Made by a program: the position numbers and the translations under genes. DNA of 64,000 nt from Actinoplanes octamycinicus (lineage in GTDB: Bacteria > Actinomycetota > Actinomycetes > Mycobacteriales > Micromonosporaceae), in NCBI RefSeq assembly GCF_014205225.1, contig NZ_JACHNB010000001.1, positions 7,049,501 to 7,113,500 on the forward strand, in the 5' to 3' direction. The notes beneath the pieces were generated by a model. The model searched no databases. It was not told where the DNA came from and was given only the letters and a program-made list of their open reading frames with translations. Every line of letters starts with the position of its first letter. Within the stretch, counting starts at the first letter, position 1. This document shows, piece by piece, positions 1-8,286 of this stretch.

Positions 1-543
1 GCTCCGCGCCCTTGGGCTGCCCGGTGGTACCGGAGGTGTAGACGATCGCGGCCACGTCCTGTGGCTGCCGGTCGGCAAGCGGGAACGCCGCGGAGATCGG
101 GGTGGTGAGGTCGGCGAACGGGCGCAGCGGGTGGTCGGCCGGCGGCCCCGCCGCGTAGCACTCGGTGACCCCGGCCTCCGCCGCGCCCTTCGCGGCGTCG
201 CCGGCAAAGGCCGACCAGGTGAGCAGCAGCTTCGCGCCGGAGTCGGCGAGCTGGAAGGCGATCTCCGGGGCGCGCAGCAGCACGTTGAGCGGCACGACGA
301 CGCCACCGGCCTTGAGGATCCCGAAGTACGCGATCGGGAACTCGGGCACGTTGGGCAGGTGCAAGGCCACCCGGTCGCCCGGCCGGACCCCGCGGGCGGT
401 CAGGGCGGCGGCCACCGCGTCGAACGGGCGTCCAGCTCGCCGTAGGTGATCACGCCCTGGTCGGAGAGGATCGCCGGCGCGCCCGGACGGGCGGTCGCCG
501 ACTCGCGCAGGATGACTGCCAGGTTCAACATCGTCGGCTCCAT
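1..543 (-). pseudogene. acyl-CoA synthetase / AMP-binding ligase, N-terminal part, frameshifted and cut by the window edge
   Basis: Read on the minus strand from ATG at 543. Family role: ATP-dependent activation of fatty acids to acyl-CoA through an acyl-AMP. The reading shows MLNLAVILRESATARPG, then ITYGELDA, then after a frame change LTARGVRPGDRVALHLPN and, near the window edge, the P-loop-like core motif YTSGTTGQPKG of the AMP-binding superfamily. The first frame runs into TGA about eight codons past GELDAR, and homology resumes in another frame. One base therefore appears to be missing near 427-432, either a real lesion or a sequence error. The start lies 8 bp after the WS/DGAT stop, which suggests one operon in which this enzyme would supply acyl-CoA. 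Confidence 0.8.
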
Positions 544-550
544 TCGATGG

Positions 551-1969
551 TCAGGCCGGCTCGCGGGCGGCCGCCGTCCCCGGCCGGCTCCGCGGCCGCT
601 TGGCCCGCGCCCGGTGCAGCGCGGCCAGCTCCACGGTCAGCCAGTGGGCGAGGTCGTCGGCCTCCGGCACCGAGGCGTAGTCGGTGGTGATCCCGAAGGC
701 GGCCTGGTCGGTGTAGGTGAAGGCGGCCACCCCGACCCGCATCCGTTCGCCGATCGGGACGTACGGCAGGATCTCGCGGATCGGGCGGCCCAGGATGTAG
801 AGCGGCTTCCGCGGGCCGGGCACATTGGTGGTCACCGCGGAGAGCGCGCGCTGCGGCAGGCGCAACGCGGTACGGATGATCAGAGACACCGCGGCGAACG
901 GCTCGTGGTCGGCCAGGTCCACGATCCCGCTGACCGCTTCCACCTCATGGGCCTTGCGCAGCTCGGCGATGCGCTCGTGCACCGCGGTGAGCCGATCGAG
1001 CGGACGGTCCAGCTCGACGGGCAGCTGGACCAGCAGCGAGGCGAGCCGGTTGTCCAGCTGGTTCTGCTGGTCGGCGCGACGCATGCTGACCGGCACCAGG
1101 GTGCGGACCGTGTACGGATCAAGGTCCTCACCGCGCGCCAGCAGCAACCGGCGCAGCGCGCCAGCGACCGCCGCCAGATAGACGTCGTTGACCGTGACGC
1201 CGTGCTTGTGGGCGGTCTCGGTGAGCTTGGCCAGCGGGACGCGCGTGAGGGCATACCGGCGGGCCTGCCCGATCGGACCGAGCAGCGGGGAGGGTGTGGC
1301 CGGCACGAAGCCCTCGGCCAGCACGGCGAGCCCACCGGCAGCGTGGCTCGTGGCGGCCGGGGCGCGCAGCATGTTCCACCACAGCAGGACCTGTTCGTAC
1401 GGGAACCGGGCCAGGGTGGCCAGCGCGTCCAGCGAAAGGTTCAGGTCGCCGCCGGCCCGTGTGGGCACCCATTCGTCGGCGACCGGGGGCAGCGGTTCCG
1501 GGCCGGTATCGCAGATCAGCCGGTACAGCTCGTTGCCGGAGACGCCGTCGATCATGCAGTGGTGCACCTTGGACAGCAGCGCCCAGCGGTCCCCGGCCAG
1601 CCCTTCGATGACCCAGTCCTCCCAGAGCGGGCGGTCCCGGTCCAGCCGCTGGCTCATCACCCGCCCGATCAGGTTGGCCAGTTCGGCGTCGCCGCCGGGG
1701 GCGGGCAGGGCGGTGCGTCGAAGGTGGAAGCCCAAGTCGAAGTCCGGGTCGTCGACCCAGAGCGGACGGCCCAGGTTGAACGGCACCCGGCGCACCTTCT
1801 GCCGGTAGCGCGGCACCAGCGGCAGCCGGCCCCGGATCGCCGCGGTGAACTCGTCCTGGCTCGGCGCCGGCCCGTCCAGCACGGCGACCGACGAGATCGC
1901 GAGCGAGGCATGCGGGTCCTGGTCCTCGGCGTCCAGGAAGGACGCGTCCAAAGGGCTCAAATATTCCAT
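551..1969 (-). CDS. wax ester synthase / diacylglycerol acyltransferase (WS/DGAT)
   Basis: Transfers acyl groups from acyl-CoA to fatty alcohols or diacylglycerol, making wax esters or triacylglycerol for storage at the membrane or lipid-body surface. The start chosen is the inner ATG at 1969 (MEYLSPLDASFL), which matches the family N-terminus; an upstream in-frame start at 2005 would add 12 unusual residues. The catalytic motif HHCMIDG lies at about residues 136-142, followed by the C-terminal WS_DGAT domain (NVPGPRKPLYILG). Length 472 aa is normal. It is divergent from the patatin gene and probably co-transcribed with the acyl-CoA synthetase. A 14-bp palindrome at 2039-2052 lies about 70 bp upstream. 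The mycobacterial homologue Tgs1 is a DosR-regulon member. Confidence 0.93.
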   Translation of the reverse strand: MEYLSPLDASFLDAEDQDPHASLAISSVAVLDGPAPSQDEFTAAIRGRLPLVPRYRQKVRRVPFNLGRPLWVDDPDFDLGFHLRRTALPAPGGDAELANLIGRVMSQRLDRDRPLWEDWVIEGLAGDRWALLSKVHHCMIDGVSGNELYRLICDTGPEPLPPVADEWVPTRAGGDLNLSLDALATLARFPYEQVLLWWNMLRAPAATSHAAGGLAVLAEGFVPATPSPLLGPIGQARRYALTRVPLAKLTETAHKHGVTVNDVYLAAVAGALRRLLLARGEDLDPYTVRTLVPVSMRRADQQNQLDNRLASLLVQLPVELDRPLDRLTAVHERIAELRKAHEVEAVSGIVDLADHEPFAAVSLIIRTALRLPQRALSAVTTNVPGPRKPLYILGRPIREILPYVPIGERMRVGVAAFTYTDQAAFGITTDYASVPEADDLAHWLTVELAALHRARAKRPRSRPGTAAAREPA

Positions 1970-2038
1970 GACACACCCCTGTCGATCACACTGAGTCACC
2001 GTCACCCCACGATGTCTCCGTGCGTCCTGTTTAAGACA

Positions 2039-2052
2039 GGGCCAGACGTCCT
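2039..2052. promoter_or_regulatory. DevR/OsdR-like palindrome between WS/DGAT and patatin genes
   Basis: The sequence reads GGGCC-AGAC-GTCCT, a 5-4-5 inverted repeat of the type repeated elsewhere in this window. It sits almost midway between the divergent starts at 1969 and 2124, so it could serve either promoter. Assignment to a DevR/OsdR-type regulator is inference from shape and gene content. Confidence 0.45.
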
Positions 2053-2123
2053 CTCTCCGGGATTCACGCGTGCAACCATGGGGTATTCAGGGGGAAGCGG
2101 CAGCGTGAAGCCAGGTGGTTCTC

Positions 2124-3062
2124 ATGGCGAAGAAGAAACGGGTGGCTCTGGTCCTGGGGGCTGGCGGCACGCTCGGCGCGGCCTGGATGATCGGCGGCCT
2201 CGCCGCGATCCAGGATCGGGTCGGCCGTCCCCTCGCCGAGGCGACCACCATCATCGGCACCAGCGCCGGCAGCGTCGTCGCGGCAGCGATCCGGCACGGT
2301 TTCACACCCGACCAGCTGGTGGCCCATCAGCTGGGCGAGACCGGTGCGGCGTTACCGAGCACCGACGAGTTCGAGCGCGACTCCGGCATCTGGCCGTCCG
2401 CGCCCCGGTGGCGGCTGGGATCCGCTCGGATGCTGGCGACCGCGGCGCTGGCGCCGCACAGCGTGCACCCGCGCGTGCTGGCCTCCGCGCTGCTGCCGGA
2501 GGGCCGCTCCGAGCATCACACAGTCCGCCGATATGTGCAGGCGCTCGTCGGCGACACGCCGGACCGATGGCCCCGGCAGCACACCTGGATCGTCGGTGTC
2601 GACTACGAGGCGGGCCGGCGCATCGTCTTCGGGCGCGCCGGCAGCCCGCCGGCCCGGTTGCCGGACGCCGTCGTCGCCTCCTGCTCGATCCCCGGCTGGC
2701 ACCGTCCCGCGGTGATCGGCGGCCGCCGCTACGTCGACGGCGGGGTCCGCTCGATCGCCTCGGTCGACCTGCTGCGGTCCGAGCCGTACGACGAGGTGTA
2801 TGTGCTCGCCCCGATGGCCAGCTCGGAGACCGACCGGCCGTGGCATCCGGCGGTGCGCGCCGAGCGCATGGTCCGGCAGTTGCTCGCCGCCGAGCTGCGC
2901 CGTGACGTGGCCAAGGTCGAGCGCACCGGTGCCCAGGTCACGGTACTGACTCCGGGACCGGCGGACCTGGACGCGATCGGTGCCAACCTGATGGACGGGC
3001 GGCGACGCGCCGCCGTACTCGGGACCGCTCAGCAGACCATCCCGGCGGCTCTGGCCGCCTAG
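2124..3062 (+). CDS. patatin-like phospholipase / lipid acyl hydrolase
   Basis: Predicted serine-aspartate dyad esterase acting on membrane or storage lipids. Translation from ATG 2124 gives MAKKKRVALVLGAGGTLGAA, with the oxyanion-hole glycine loop GAGGTLG at residues 12-18. The nucleophile elbow GTSAG is at residues 45-49 (Ser47), and the Asp motif YVDGG lies near residue 205. Length 312 aa fits single-domain bacterial patatins. An AGGTGG stretch precedes the start; a slightly upstream GTG/ATG (MVLMAKK) is possible. No signal peptide is seen. It is divergent from the triacylglycerol synthase gene, so both could act on the same lipid pool. Confidence 0.9.
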   Translation: MAKKKRVALVLGAGGTLGAAWMIGGLAAIQDRVGRPLAEATTIIGTSAGSVVAAAIRHGFTPDQLVAHQLGETGAALPSTDEFERDSGIWPSAPRWRLGSARMLATAALAPHSVHPRVLASALLPEGRSEHHTVRRYVQALVGDTPDRWPRQHTWIVGVDYEAGRRIVFGRAGSPPARLPDAVVASCSIPGWHRPAVIGGRRYVDGGVRSIASVDLLRSEPYDEVYVLAPMASSETDRPWHPAVRAERMVRQLLAAELRRDVAKVERTGAQVTVLTPGPADLDAIGANLMDGRRRAAVLGTAQQTIPAALAA

Positions 3063-3071
3063 GCCGCGAGA

Positions 3072-3147
3072 CCTATCGCGGAACGGGGCGCTCGGGGTAG
3101 TCGTCCGGCGACAGCGGGACCTGGCCGAGCTGTCGGTGAAGGATTGA
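3072..3147 (+). pseudogene. remnant duplicating the 5' end of the XRE regulator gene
   Basis: This stretch can be aligned with the beginning of the XRE gene at 4258. It has a similar GCGGAAC start region, then CTCGGGGTAGTCGTCCGGCG against CTCGGGGAAATCATCCGGCG, and continues for about 60 bp. The encoded residues, VRRQRDLAELS, parallel IRRQRELAELS. After about 75 bp the similarity ends at a stop (GTGAAGGATTGA). It has no helix-turn-helix left and is best read as a broken duplicate. It starts just after the patatin stop. Confidence 0.6.
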
Positions 3148-3331
3148 ATCTCGGTCTTCTGGGCCGGTGTCCTGGCTGCGATATCGTGAACGGGTCATTT
3201 GTTCAGCGCCGGTGGTTGGTGGAGCGCGCTGGTCTGTTCGCGTGTCTGCGGCAGGCTGTTCGCCCTGTGCCCATCGGGTGCGGCGGTGATGGTCGGTCAC
3301 GGGCATGCCCTGACCGGAAGGTCCACCACGG

Positions 3332-4141
3332 ATGTCTTCTCTCACCTCTTCTCCTGCTGGCTCCGCCGATGACGGATCCGGCCGTTCGGTTGCCGACGGC
3401 GCCGGTGACGCGCCGGGTTGGGTTCGTGATCCGGACGCCGACAGCCGCGCCGTCGTCGCAGCCTTCTTCGACCGGTTGGCTGACGACCTGGCTGCGCGGG
3501 GTGTCGCCGCGGGCGTCTGCGTCGATCTGCTAGGCGGGATCCAAGTGCGATCCGGCCGGCTGAGCGGTGACAGTCCGGTGCCTGCGTCGGATGCGCCGGC
3601 TCGTTACAACCGTCGCTACACCGCCGCGGTGCTGGCGGCGTATGAGGTGTTGTCCGCCGCCGGGGCGGACGGCACACCGGGGATTCCCGCTGGCGCTGAG
3701 TTGACCGGGTTGTTGACCGCGGCTTTCGTGGAACCGCTCGGCGAGCAGGTGGCTTCGGGGACCCGGGCGATGCTGGATGCTGCTGCCGATCCGTTCGCCG
3801 CGATGGTCGCCGTGGCCCGGCAGCGTGAGACTGACGACTTCGGCGCTGAGTTCGAGTTCAGTCATCCGGTCGACGACGAGCACCAGTTCGTCGCCAAGGT
3901 GCACCGGTGCGGGTACCACGAGTACTTCCGTGCTCACGGGACGCCGCAGTTGACCCCGGTGTTATGTGCGTTCGACGCGAACTGGATCAGTGCGATCGCT
4001 CCAGAGCGGCATGGGTTCACCTTCGCTCGGCCGGCCACCATCGGCCACGGCGCGGCGAGTTGCCCGTTCGACTTCCGCCGCACCGCTGTGGTGGAGCCGA
4101 GCGTCGACCGGGCCGCCGACGCTGGAACGGGTGTGGCATGA
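3332..4141 (+). CDS. L-2-amino-thiazoline-4-carboxylic acid hydrolase-like protein
   Basis: 269 aa with no signal peptide. The C-terminal third carries features of the ATC-hydrolase family (PF14196): CGYHEYFRAHGTPQLTPVLC, then FTFARPATIGHGAASCPFDF with the conserved Gly and Cys before an aromatic/basic strand. Family members open the thiazoline ring of ATC, or act on related substrates, on the route to cysteine; the substrate here is unknown. The N-terminal 60 residues are low-complexity and rich in D, G and A. Translation starts at ATG 3332 with only a weak ribosome-binding site. It lies between the XRE remnant and the intact XRE gene, so the three may share a duplication history. Confidence 0.65.
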   Translation: MSSLTSSPAGSADDGSGRSVADGAGDAPGWVRDPDADSRAVVAAFFDRLADDLAARGVAAGVCVDLLGGIQVRSGRLSGDSPVPASDAPARYNRRYTAAVLAAYEVLSAAGADGTPGIPAGAELTGLLTAAFVEPLGEQVASGTRAMLDAAADPFAAMVAVARQRETDDFGAEFEFSHPVDDEHQFVAKVHRCGYHEYFRAHGTPQLTPVLCAFDANWISAIAPERHGFTFARPATIGHGAASCPFDFRRTAVVEPSVDRAADAGTGVA

Positions 4142-4257
4142 CGACCTGAGCCCCGAGCGCGCCGAGGTCCTGTTCGCCGGTGTCGGTCCGGCGTGGCTGA
4201 CTGCCGCCGTAGCCTGGAGCAGAGGGCGCCGTTGCGGTATTAGGCTGCGGGAACTAT

Positions 4258-4645
4258 GGCGGAACAGGAAGCCCGGGTGCCGCTCGGGGAAATCATCCGG
4301 CGACAGCGGGAGCTGGCCGAATTGTCGATGCGCCAGCTGGCGTCCATGGTGGGCATCTCCAACCCGTACCTGTCGCAGATCGAGCGTGGCCTGCGTGCAC
4401 CGTCCGAGCGAGTGCTGCACGCGATCGCCACGTCCCTGCGGACCACGGCAGACGCGCTGATGGCCGAGGCCGAGCCGGCCGAGCCCGGACCGGCGGCGGT
4501 ACTCGGCGCCATCGCCGGTGATCCGAACCTGACCGCGCGGCAACGCCAGGCGCTCGGCGAGGTCTACACCGCCATGGTGGAGGTGACGCTGGCCCGCCGG
4601 GCCCGGGAGCGGCGGGCCGGCAACGGGAAGCGGCCCGGGGGGTGA
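4258..4645 (+). CDS. XRE-family transcriptional regulator next to a phasin-like gene
   Basis: The reading MAEQEARVPLGEIIRRQREL leads into a helix-turn-helix at about residues 10-65 (LSMRQLASMVGISNPYLSQI, then ERGLRAPS). The remaining 60 residues are helical and Ala/Glu/Arg-rich. Total about 128 aa. It faces the phasin/HbhA-like gene at 4671. The same pairing, an XRE protein beside an HbhA-type protein, occurs in mycobacteria (Rv0474/Rv0475), which supports local regulation of the neighbour. A 9-bp-stem hairpin overlapping its stop separates the convergent genes. It is the probable ligand of the TTAGC repeats upstream of the phasin-like gene (inference). Confidence 0.85.
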
Positions 4646-4655
4646 GCCCCGGGCC
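4632..4655. terminator. GC-rich hairpin between convergent genes
   Basis: GGCCCGGGG at 4632-4640 pairs perfectly with CCCCGGGCC at 4647-4655 around a 6-nt loop. The hairpin overlaps the stop of the XRE gene and precedes the end of the opposing gene, so it can terminate both directions. There is no U-tract, as is usual in actinomycetes. Confidence 0.6.
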
Positions 4656-4670
4656 GGCGTGGACAGCTGA

Positions 4671-4961
4671 TTACCGCAGGATCTGGCGGGCTGTGCGGAC
4701 GTAGGCCGCACCGACGTCCTCGATGAGCCCGGCGCTCACGGTGAGCGCGTTCTTCGCCCACGGGTACGGCGTGATCTTCGCTGCGTCCTTCTCGAACGCG
4801 ACGATGTCGGCGATCCCGCGCTCGTAGACGTTCACCGCGAGGGTGCCGATCTCGCGGCCGAGCTGGCGGGTGCGCTCGCGGCGCTTGTCCGCGGCGGCCG
4901 GCTTGACCAGCTCCACCGCTTTGGCCGTCTCGGCCTTGGGCCGGGTGGTCGTGGTGGTCAT
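4671..4961 (-). CDS. small phasin-like / HbhA-like helical protein
   Basis: 96 aa, mostly helical and without a signal peptide: a Thr-rich start, a basic stretch DKRRERTRQLGREIG, then a hydrophobic amphipathic half (NVYERGIADIVAFEKDAAK) ending in TARQIL. Similar small proteins coat lipid or polyhydroxyalkanoate granules (phasins) or resemble the HbhA N-terminus. A lipid-body role would fit the nearby WS/DGAT but is not shown. The ribosome-binding site is strong (AGGGAGG, 5 nt before ATG). The promoter region carries TTAGC repeats (4987-5013) that the facing XRE protein may bind. Confidence 0.7.
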   Translation of the reverse strand: MTTTTTRPKAETAKAVELVKPAAADKRRERTRQLGREIGTLAVNVYERGIADIVAFEKDAAKITPYPWAKNALTVSAGLIEDVGAAYVRTARQILR

Positions 4962-4986
4962 CGCAACCTCCCTTCTCGACTCTCAA

Positions 4987-5013
4987 TTAGCACGTTAGCC
5001 GCTCGCTGCTAAC
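4987..5013 (-). promoter_or_regulatory. TTAGC repeats upstream of the phasin-like gene
   Basis: TTAGC at 4987-4991, GTTAGC at 4994-4999 and the inverted copy GCTAAC at 5008-5013 form a direct plus inverted repeat cluster 25-50 bp upstream of the ATG at 4961. On the minus strand these also look like promoter hexamers (GCTAAT, TAACGT). It is a candidate operator for the adjacent XRE regulator. Confidence 0.4.
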
Positions 5014-5033
5014 ACCGTCAGGGTCGTTGGTCC

Positions 5034-6068
5034 TCACCTCAGCAGCACTTTCAGCGCGCCGCTGGTCGCCGCATTCGCGAACACGTCATAGGCCCGTTCG
5101 AACTCCTCCAGGCCGAATCGGTGCGTGACCATCGAGGTGACGTCGATCTGCCCACCGGCCAGCATGTCCAGCAACCGCGGCGTCGAGGAGGTGTCGACCA
5201 GTCCGGTGGTGATCGTGACGTCGCTGATCCACAGCTCTTCCAGGTGCAGGGTGGCCGGTTTGCCGTGCACCCCGATGTTGGCGATCCGGCCGCCGGGGCG
5301 GACCAGGCGCTGGCACAGCTCGAACGTCTCCGGTACGCCCACCGCCTCCATCACGACGTCGGCACCGAGCCCGCCGGTCAGGCTGCGGATCGCGCCCAGC
5401 GGCACCTGCTCCGGCGTCAGCGTCATGTCGGCGCCCAGGTTCTTGGCCGACTGCAGCCGGCTCTCCGCCTTGTCGATCGCCACCAGGTGCGCCGGGGAGA
5501 ACAGCTGCGCGGTACGGATCGCGGCCAGGCCGATCGGTCCGGCGCCGACCACGACCACCGTGTCGCCCGGCCGGACCCCGCCGTTGAGCACGCCCACCTC
5601 GTACGCGGTGGGCAGGATGTCGGCCAGCAGCACCGCGGCGTCGTCGGGCAGCTCACGAGGCAGCCGATGGGTGGACAACTCGGCGAACGGGATCCGGGCG
5701 TACTCGGCCTGCACCCCGTCGATGGTGTGGCCGAGCAGCCAGCCCCCGCCGCCACGGCACTGCCCGTAGCGGCCCTCACGGCAGAACCGGCAGGCCCCGC
5801 ACGCCGAGATGCAGGAGGCCAGCACCCGGTCGCCGGCGCTGAGCCGGGTCACTCCGGCGCCGGTCTCCACCACGGTGCCGACCGCCTCGTGCCCGAGAAT
5901 CCGGCCGGGCCGCACCTCGGGCACGTCACCGCCGAGGATGTGCAGGTCGGTACCGCAGATGGTGACCGCGTCGACGCGGATCACGGCATCGCGCGGGTCA
6001 CGAATGATCGGGTCCGGGACGTCCGTCCAGGAACGGGCGCCGGCTCCCTCGTACACAAGTGCCTTCAT
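5034..6068 (-). CDS. zinc-dependent alcohol dehydrogenase (MDR family)
   Basis: 344-aa medium-chain dehydrogenase that oxidises or reduces an alcohol/aldehyde with NAD(P). Visible features: catalytic zinc ligands in VTICGTDLHILGG and GHE, a structural zinc cluster CISACGACRFCREGRYGQC with four cysteines, and the Rossmann loop VVVVGAGPIGLAA. C-terminal residues such as VTHRFGLEEFERAYDVF are typical of the family. The start has a GAAGGAG ribosome-binding site. It is divergent from a USP gene, and two DevR-like boxes lie 70-100 bp upstream (6136-6168), so hypoxic induction is plausible. The substrate cannot be read from sequence. Confidence 0.92.
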   Translation of the reverse strand: MKALVYEGAGARSWTDVPDPIIRDPRDAVIRVDAVTICGTDLHILGGDVPEVRPGRILGHEAVGTVVETGAGVTRLSAGDRVLASCISACGACRFCREGRYGQCRGGGGWLLGHTIDGVQAEYARIPFAELSTHRLPRELPDDAAVLLADILPTAYEVGVLNGGVRPGDTVVVVGAGPIGLAAIRTAQLFSPAHLVAIDKAESRLQSAKNLGADMTLTPEQVPLGAIRSLTGGLGADVVMEAVGVPETFELCQRLVRPGGRIANIGVHGKPATLHLEELWISDVTITTGLVDTSSTPRLLDMLAGGQIDVTSMVTHRFGLEEFERAYDVFANAATSGALKVLLR

Positions 6069-6135
6069 GGTCTTCTCCTTCGCCCTTGAAGGAATCCGTC
6101 CACCTCAGCCTGCGCCGCGGCGGGGCAGCCGGACA

Positions 6136-6168
6136 GGGCCGAATGGCAGCGATCAGGACCTATGACAC
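6136..6168. promoter_or_regulatory. paired DevR/OsdR-like boxes between alcohol dehydrogenase and USP genes
   Basis: Box A (6136-6149) reads GGGCC-GAAT-GGCAG and box B (6155-6168) AGGAC-CTAT-GACAC. Both are imperfect 5-4-5 inverted repeats, with centres 19 bp apart (about two helical turns), like paired DevR sites. They lie upstream of the starts at 6068 (minus) and 6324 (plus). Confidence 0.4.
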
Positions 6169-6323
6169 TGTCCGGCGGCGCGACGCGGAGCGACGCTGAA
6201 CTCAGGCGCTTTCCCGCCGCCGGTTTCACCGAGAGGTGGCCGGTGAGCCACCAGACCCACCGTCGTCAAGACGGGCACCCGGCGGCGGGAATCCGCCGCG
6301 ATCCGGGCGAGGAGGTGGCCCCG

Positions 6324-7190
6324 ATGCTGCGAAAGATCATCGTCGGGTACGACGGGTCCCCGGCCGCCGGCGACGCCCTCGCCTGGGCGCTGGACGAGGC
6401 GGACCGCACCCGCGCGCCGGTGGAGCTGATCCACGCCGACGACTGGCCGGCATGGACGCCGGTCGGCGATCCGTCCTCCGGCTCGCCCCCGCCGGACAGC
6501 TCCGTCGTCGAGGTGATCGGCGGCATGATGGAGCGCGCCATCACCGCCGCGAAACGAACCCATCCGATGGTGGACCTGAGCGCCAAGACGGTCCATGCCG
6601 TTCCGGCGCAAGCGTTGATCGACCGGTCCCGCCGGGCCGCGCTGGTCGTGGTCGGCGGTCGCGGGCACAGCGCGGTGGCCGAACTGCTCGGCTCGGTCAG
6701 CTCGGCGGTCAGCGCGCACGCCCACTGCCCGGTCGTGGTGGTCCGCGGCTCGCCCGCGTCGTACGCCGCGGTGGTGGCGGGAGTGGACGACTCCCTGCTC
6801 GCCTCGCCGATCCTGGATCTCGCCGCGGCCCAGGCGTCAGCTCACCGGGTGCCGCTACGGGTGATCCGGGCCTGGGCGCCGGCGACCAGTATCTGGCAGG
6901 ACGGCAAGGTCACGGCCCTCGAACTGATGGAACGTGAGCGGGGACCGTTCGACGCGTTGGTGACGGATCTGCGCGACATCCATCCGAACCTGAAGATCGA
7001 GGCGGAGGCGCTGGTGGAGCATCCGGCAGCCGCGCTGACCCGGGAGAGCGCCGGTGCACGGCTGGTGGTGGTCGGCAGCCGTGGCCGTGGCGCGGTTCGC
7101 GGGCTGGTGCTCGGCTCGGTCAGCCAGCACCTGCTGCGGCACAGCACGTGCAGCGTCGCGGTCATCCACGACACCCTGATGCGTGCCTGA
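6324..7190 (+). CDS. tandem universal stress protein
   Basis: Two UspA domains in 288 aa. Domain 1 begins KIIVGYDGSPAAGDALAWAL and carries the ATP-binding loop GGRGHSAVAELLGSVS. Domain 2 begins VVAGVDDS and ends with GSRGRGAVRGLVLGSVS and HLLRHSTCSVAVIH. The two G-x2-G-x9-GS signatures suggest ATP-binding USPs of the Rv2005c/Rv2028c type. The start at ATG 6324 follows GAGGAGGTG; an upstream in-frame start exists but has no ribosome-binding site. Close paralogue of the USP at 26824. Tandem USPs are among the most abundant DosR-regulon products in mycobacteria. Confidence 0.93.
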   Translation: MLRKIIVGYDGSPAAGDALAWALDEADRTRAPVELIHADDWPAWTPVGDPSSGSPPPDSSVVEVIGGMMERAITAAKRTHPMVDLSAKTVHAVPAQALIDRSRRAALVVVGGRGHSAVAELLGSVSSAVSAHAHCPVVVVRGSPASYAAVVAGVDDSLLASPILDLAAAQASAHRVPLRVIRAWAPATSIWQDGKVTALELMERERGPFDALVTDLRDIHPNLKIEAEALVEHPAAALTRESAGARLVVVGSRGRGAVRGLVLGSVSQHLLRHSTCSVAVIHDTLMRA

Positions 7191-7488
7191 GATCCTGTCT
7201 TTCAACCTGTTTTCGCAGTTGAGCGCATGTCTTCCAAGAGGGCTTGCGTCGCGGGCGTTTCGCCTGCCGTCACGGTGACGCCTTTCCGAACGTATGGGGC
7301 CGGATTCCGACCTCGGCGGACTGTCGGGTTCGTCTGATTAACGGTTTTTGGAATGATTAGCGGGATAGGTGAGTCGCGGCCGGAGTGAGTTCGCCTGGCG
7401 TTTGAAGGCCCGGCCGGTGACGGCGGCTAACGTGAAGGGCGTGGGCCTCGACGAGCCGCCGAGCGGAATTAGAGAAGAGGCTGTAGCC

Positions 7489-8286
7489 GTGCGGAACTTG
7501 CTTCTGGTGGCTCAGACCTCACGGCTGAGCTGCACCAATGATCCTGAGCAGGCGTTGACCAGCATTGCCGTGCGCGGGCAGTGGGACGCTGACATGCGCA
7601 CGGAGGTGGCGCGGGTACTACGAGCAAGTGTGGCGGAGACCCCGCGGGCGGTGCTGGTGGATGTCAGCGATCTGGGTGATCCGGGCGGTGAGTCGGCGTC
7701 GACGTGGCAGACAGCGGCCCGGTTCGCGGCGGAGAACCGGATACCGACCAGGGTGATCGTGTGTGCGGCACCGCTGCGGGTGCGGGCCCGACTCGCGGCG
7801 GATACGGTGGCGTACGAGGTGACCGTGGCCGACAGCATTACGGCCGCGCGGGGTCTGCTGGGCCCGTTCCGGGGATGGAACCATCCCCACATCAAGCTGC
7901 GCCTGCCACCGGAGCCTGGTTCGGTGGTCGCGGCGCGGACACTCGCCGGTGAGGCGTGTGTGACCTATCACTTGACCCATCTGATTCACCCGGCGCGTCT
8001 GATCGTGTCGGAGTTGGCCGGCAACGCGGTCGAGCATGCGGGGACCGATTTCGAGGTGCGGGTGTCGGTCCGCGGTCCGTTGCTGCATCTGGCGGTCCGT
8101 GACGGGGACCCGCGGCTTCCCCGGCTAATCGAGGCCGCGCCGGGGCCGGCCTGGCAGGCCGTACTTGCGCGAGGCTGCGGGCTGCGGGTCGTCGCCGAGG
8201 CGGCCGCGGAGTGCGGTTCCCTGCCGTGCCCCGGGGGCAAGACCGTGTGGGCGACGCTCGCGATCGAAGGGAGACCAGCACCATGA
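7489..8286 (+). CDS. regulator combining an STAS-like domain with an anti-sigma-factor-type ATPase domain
   Basis: 265 aa from GTG 7489 (ribosome-binding site AGAAGAGG 8 nt upstream; GTG 7441 is an alternative). Residues 1-110 have STAS-like alternation with LTSIAVRGQWDADM and AVLVDVSDLGDPGG. Residues 135-265 look like a GHKL/RsbW-type ATPase with an N-box (IVSELAGNAVEHAGTDF), VRDGDP and a degenerate G-rich stretch (RGCGLRVVAEAA). Two paralogues lie at 30504 and 46785. Its stop overlaps the next start (ATGA), so it is translationally coupled to an STAS protein. Such pairs usually work in partner-switching control of sigma factors. The canonical phosphorylatable Ser of the STAS domain is not evident. 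Confidence 0.75.
   Translation: MRNLLLVAQTSRLSCTNDPEQALTSIAVRGQWDADMRTEVARVLRASVAETPRAVLVDVSDLGDPGGESASTWQTAARFAAENRIPTRVIVCAAPLRVRARLAADTVAYEVTVADSITAARGLLGPFRGWNHPHIKLRLPPEPGSVVAARTLAGEACVTYHLTHLIHPARLIVSELAGNAVEHAGTDFEVRVSVRGPLLHLAVRDGDPRLPRLIEAAPGPAWQAVLARGCGLRVVAEAAAECGSLPCPGGKTVWATLAIEGRPAP

Noticed and set aside
446..2905. Very long plus-strand frame of 819 codons across the WS/DGAT gene
   Set aside because: Antisense shadow produced by high GC; no motifs, Arg/Gln-rich, and opposite a clear WS/DGAT with its catalytic motif.
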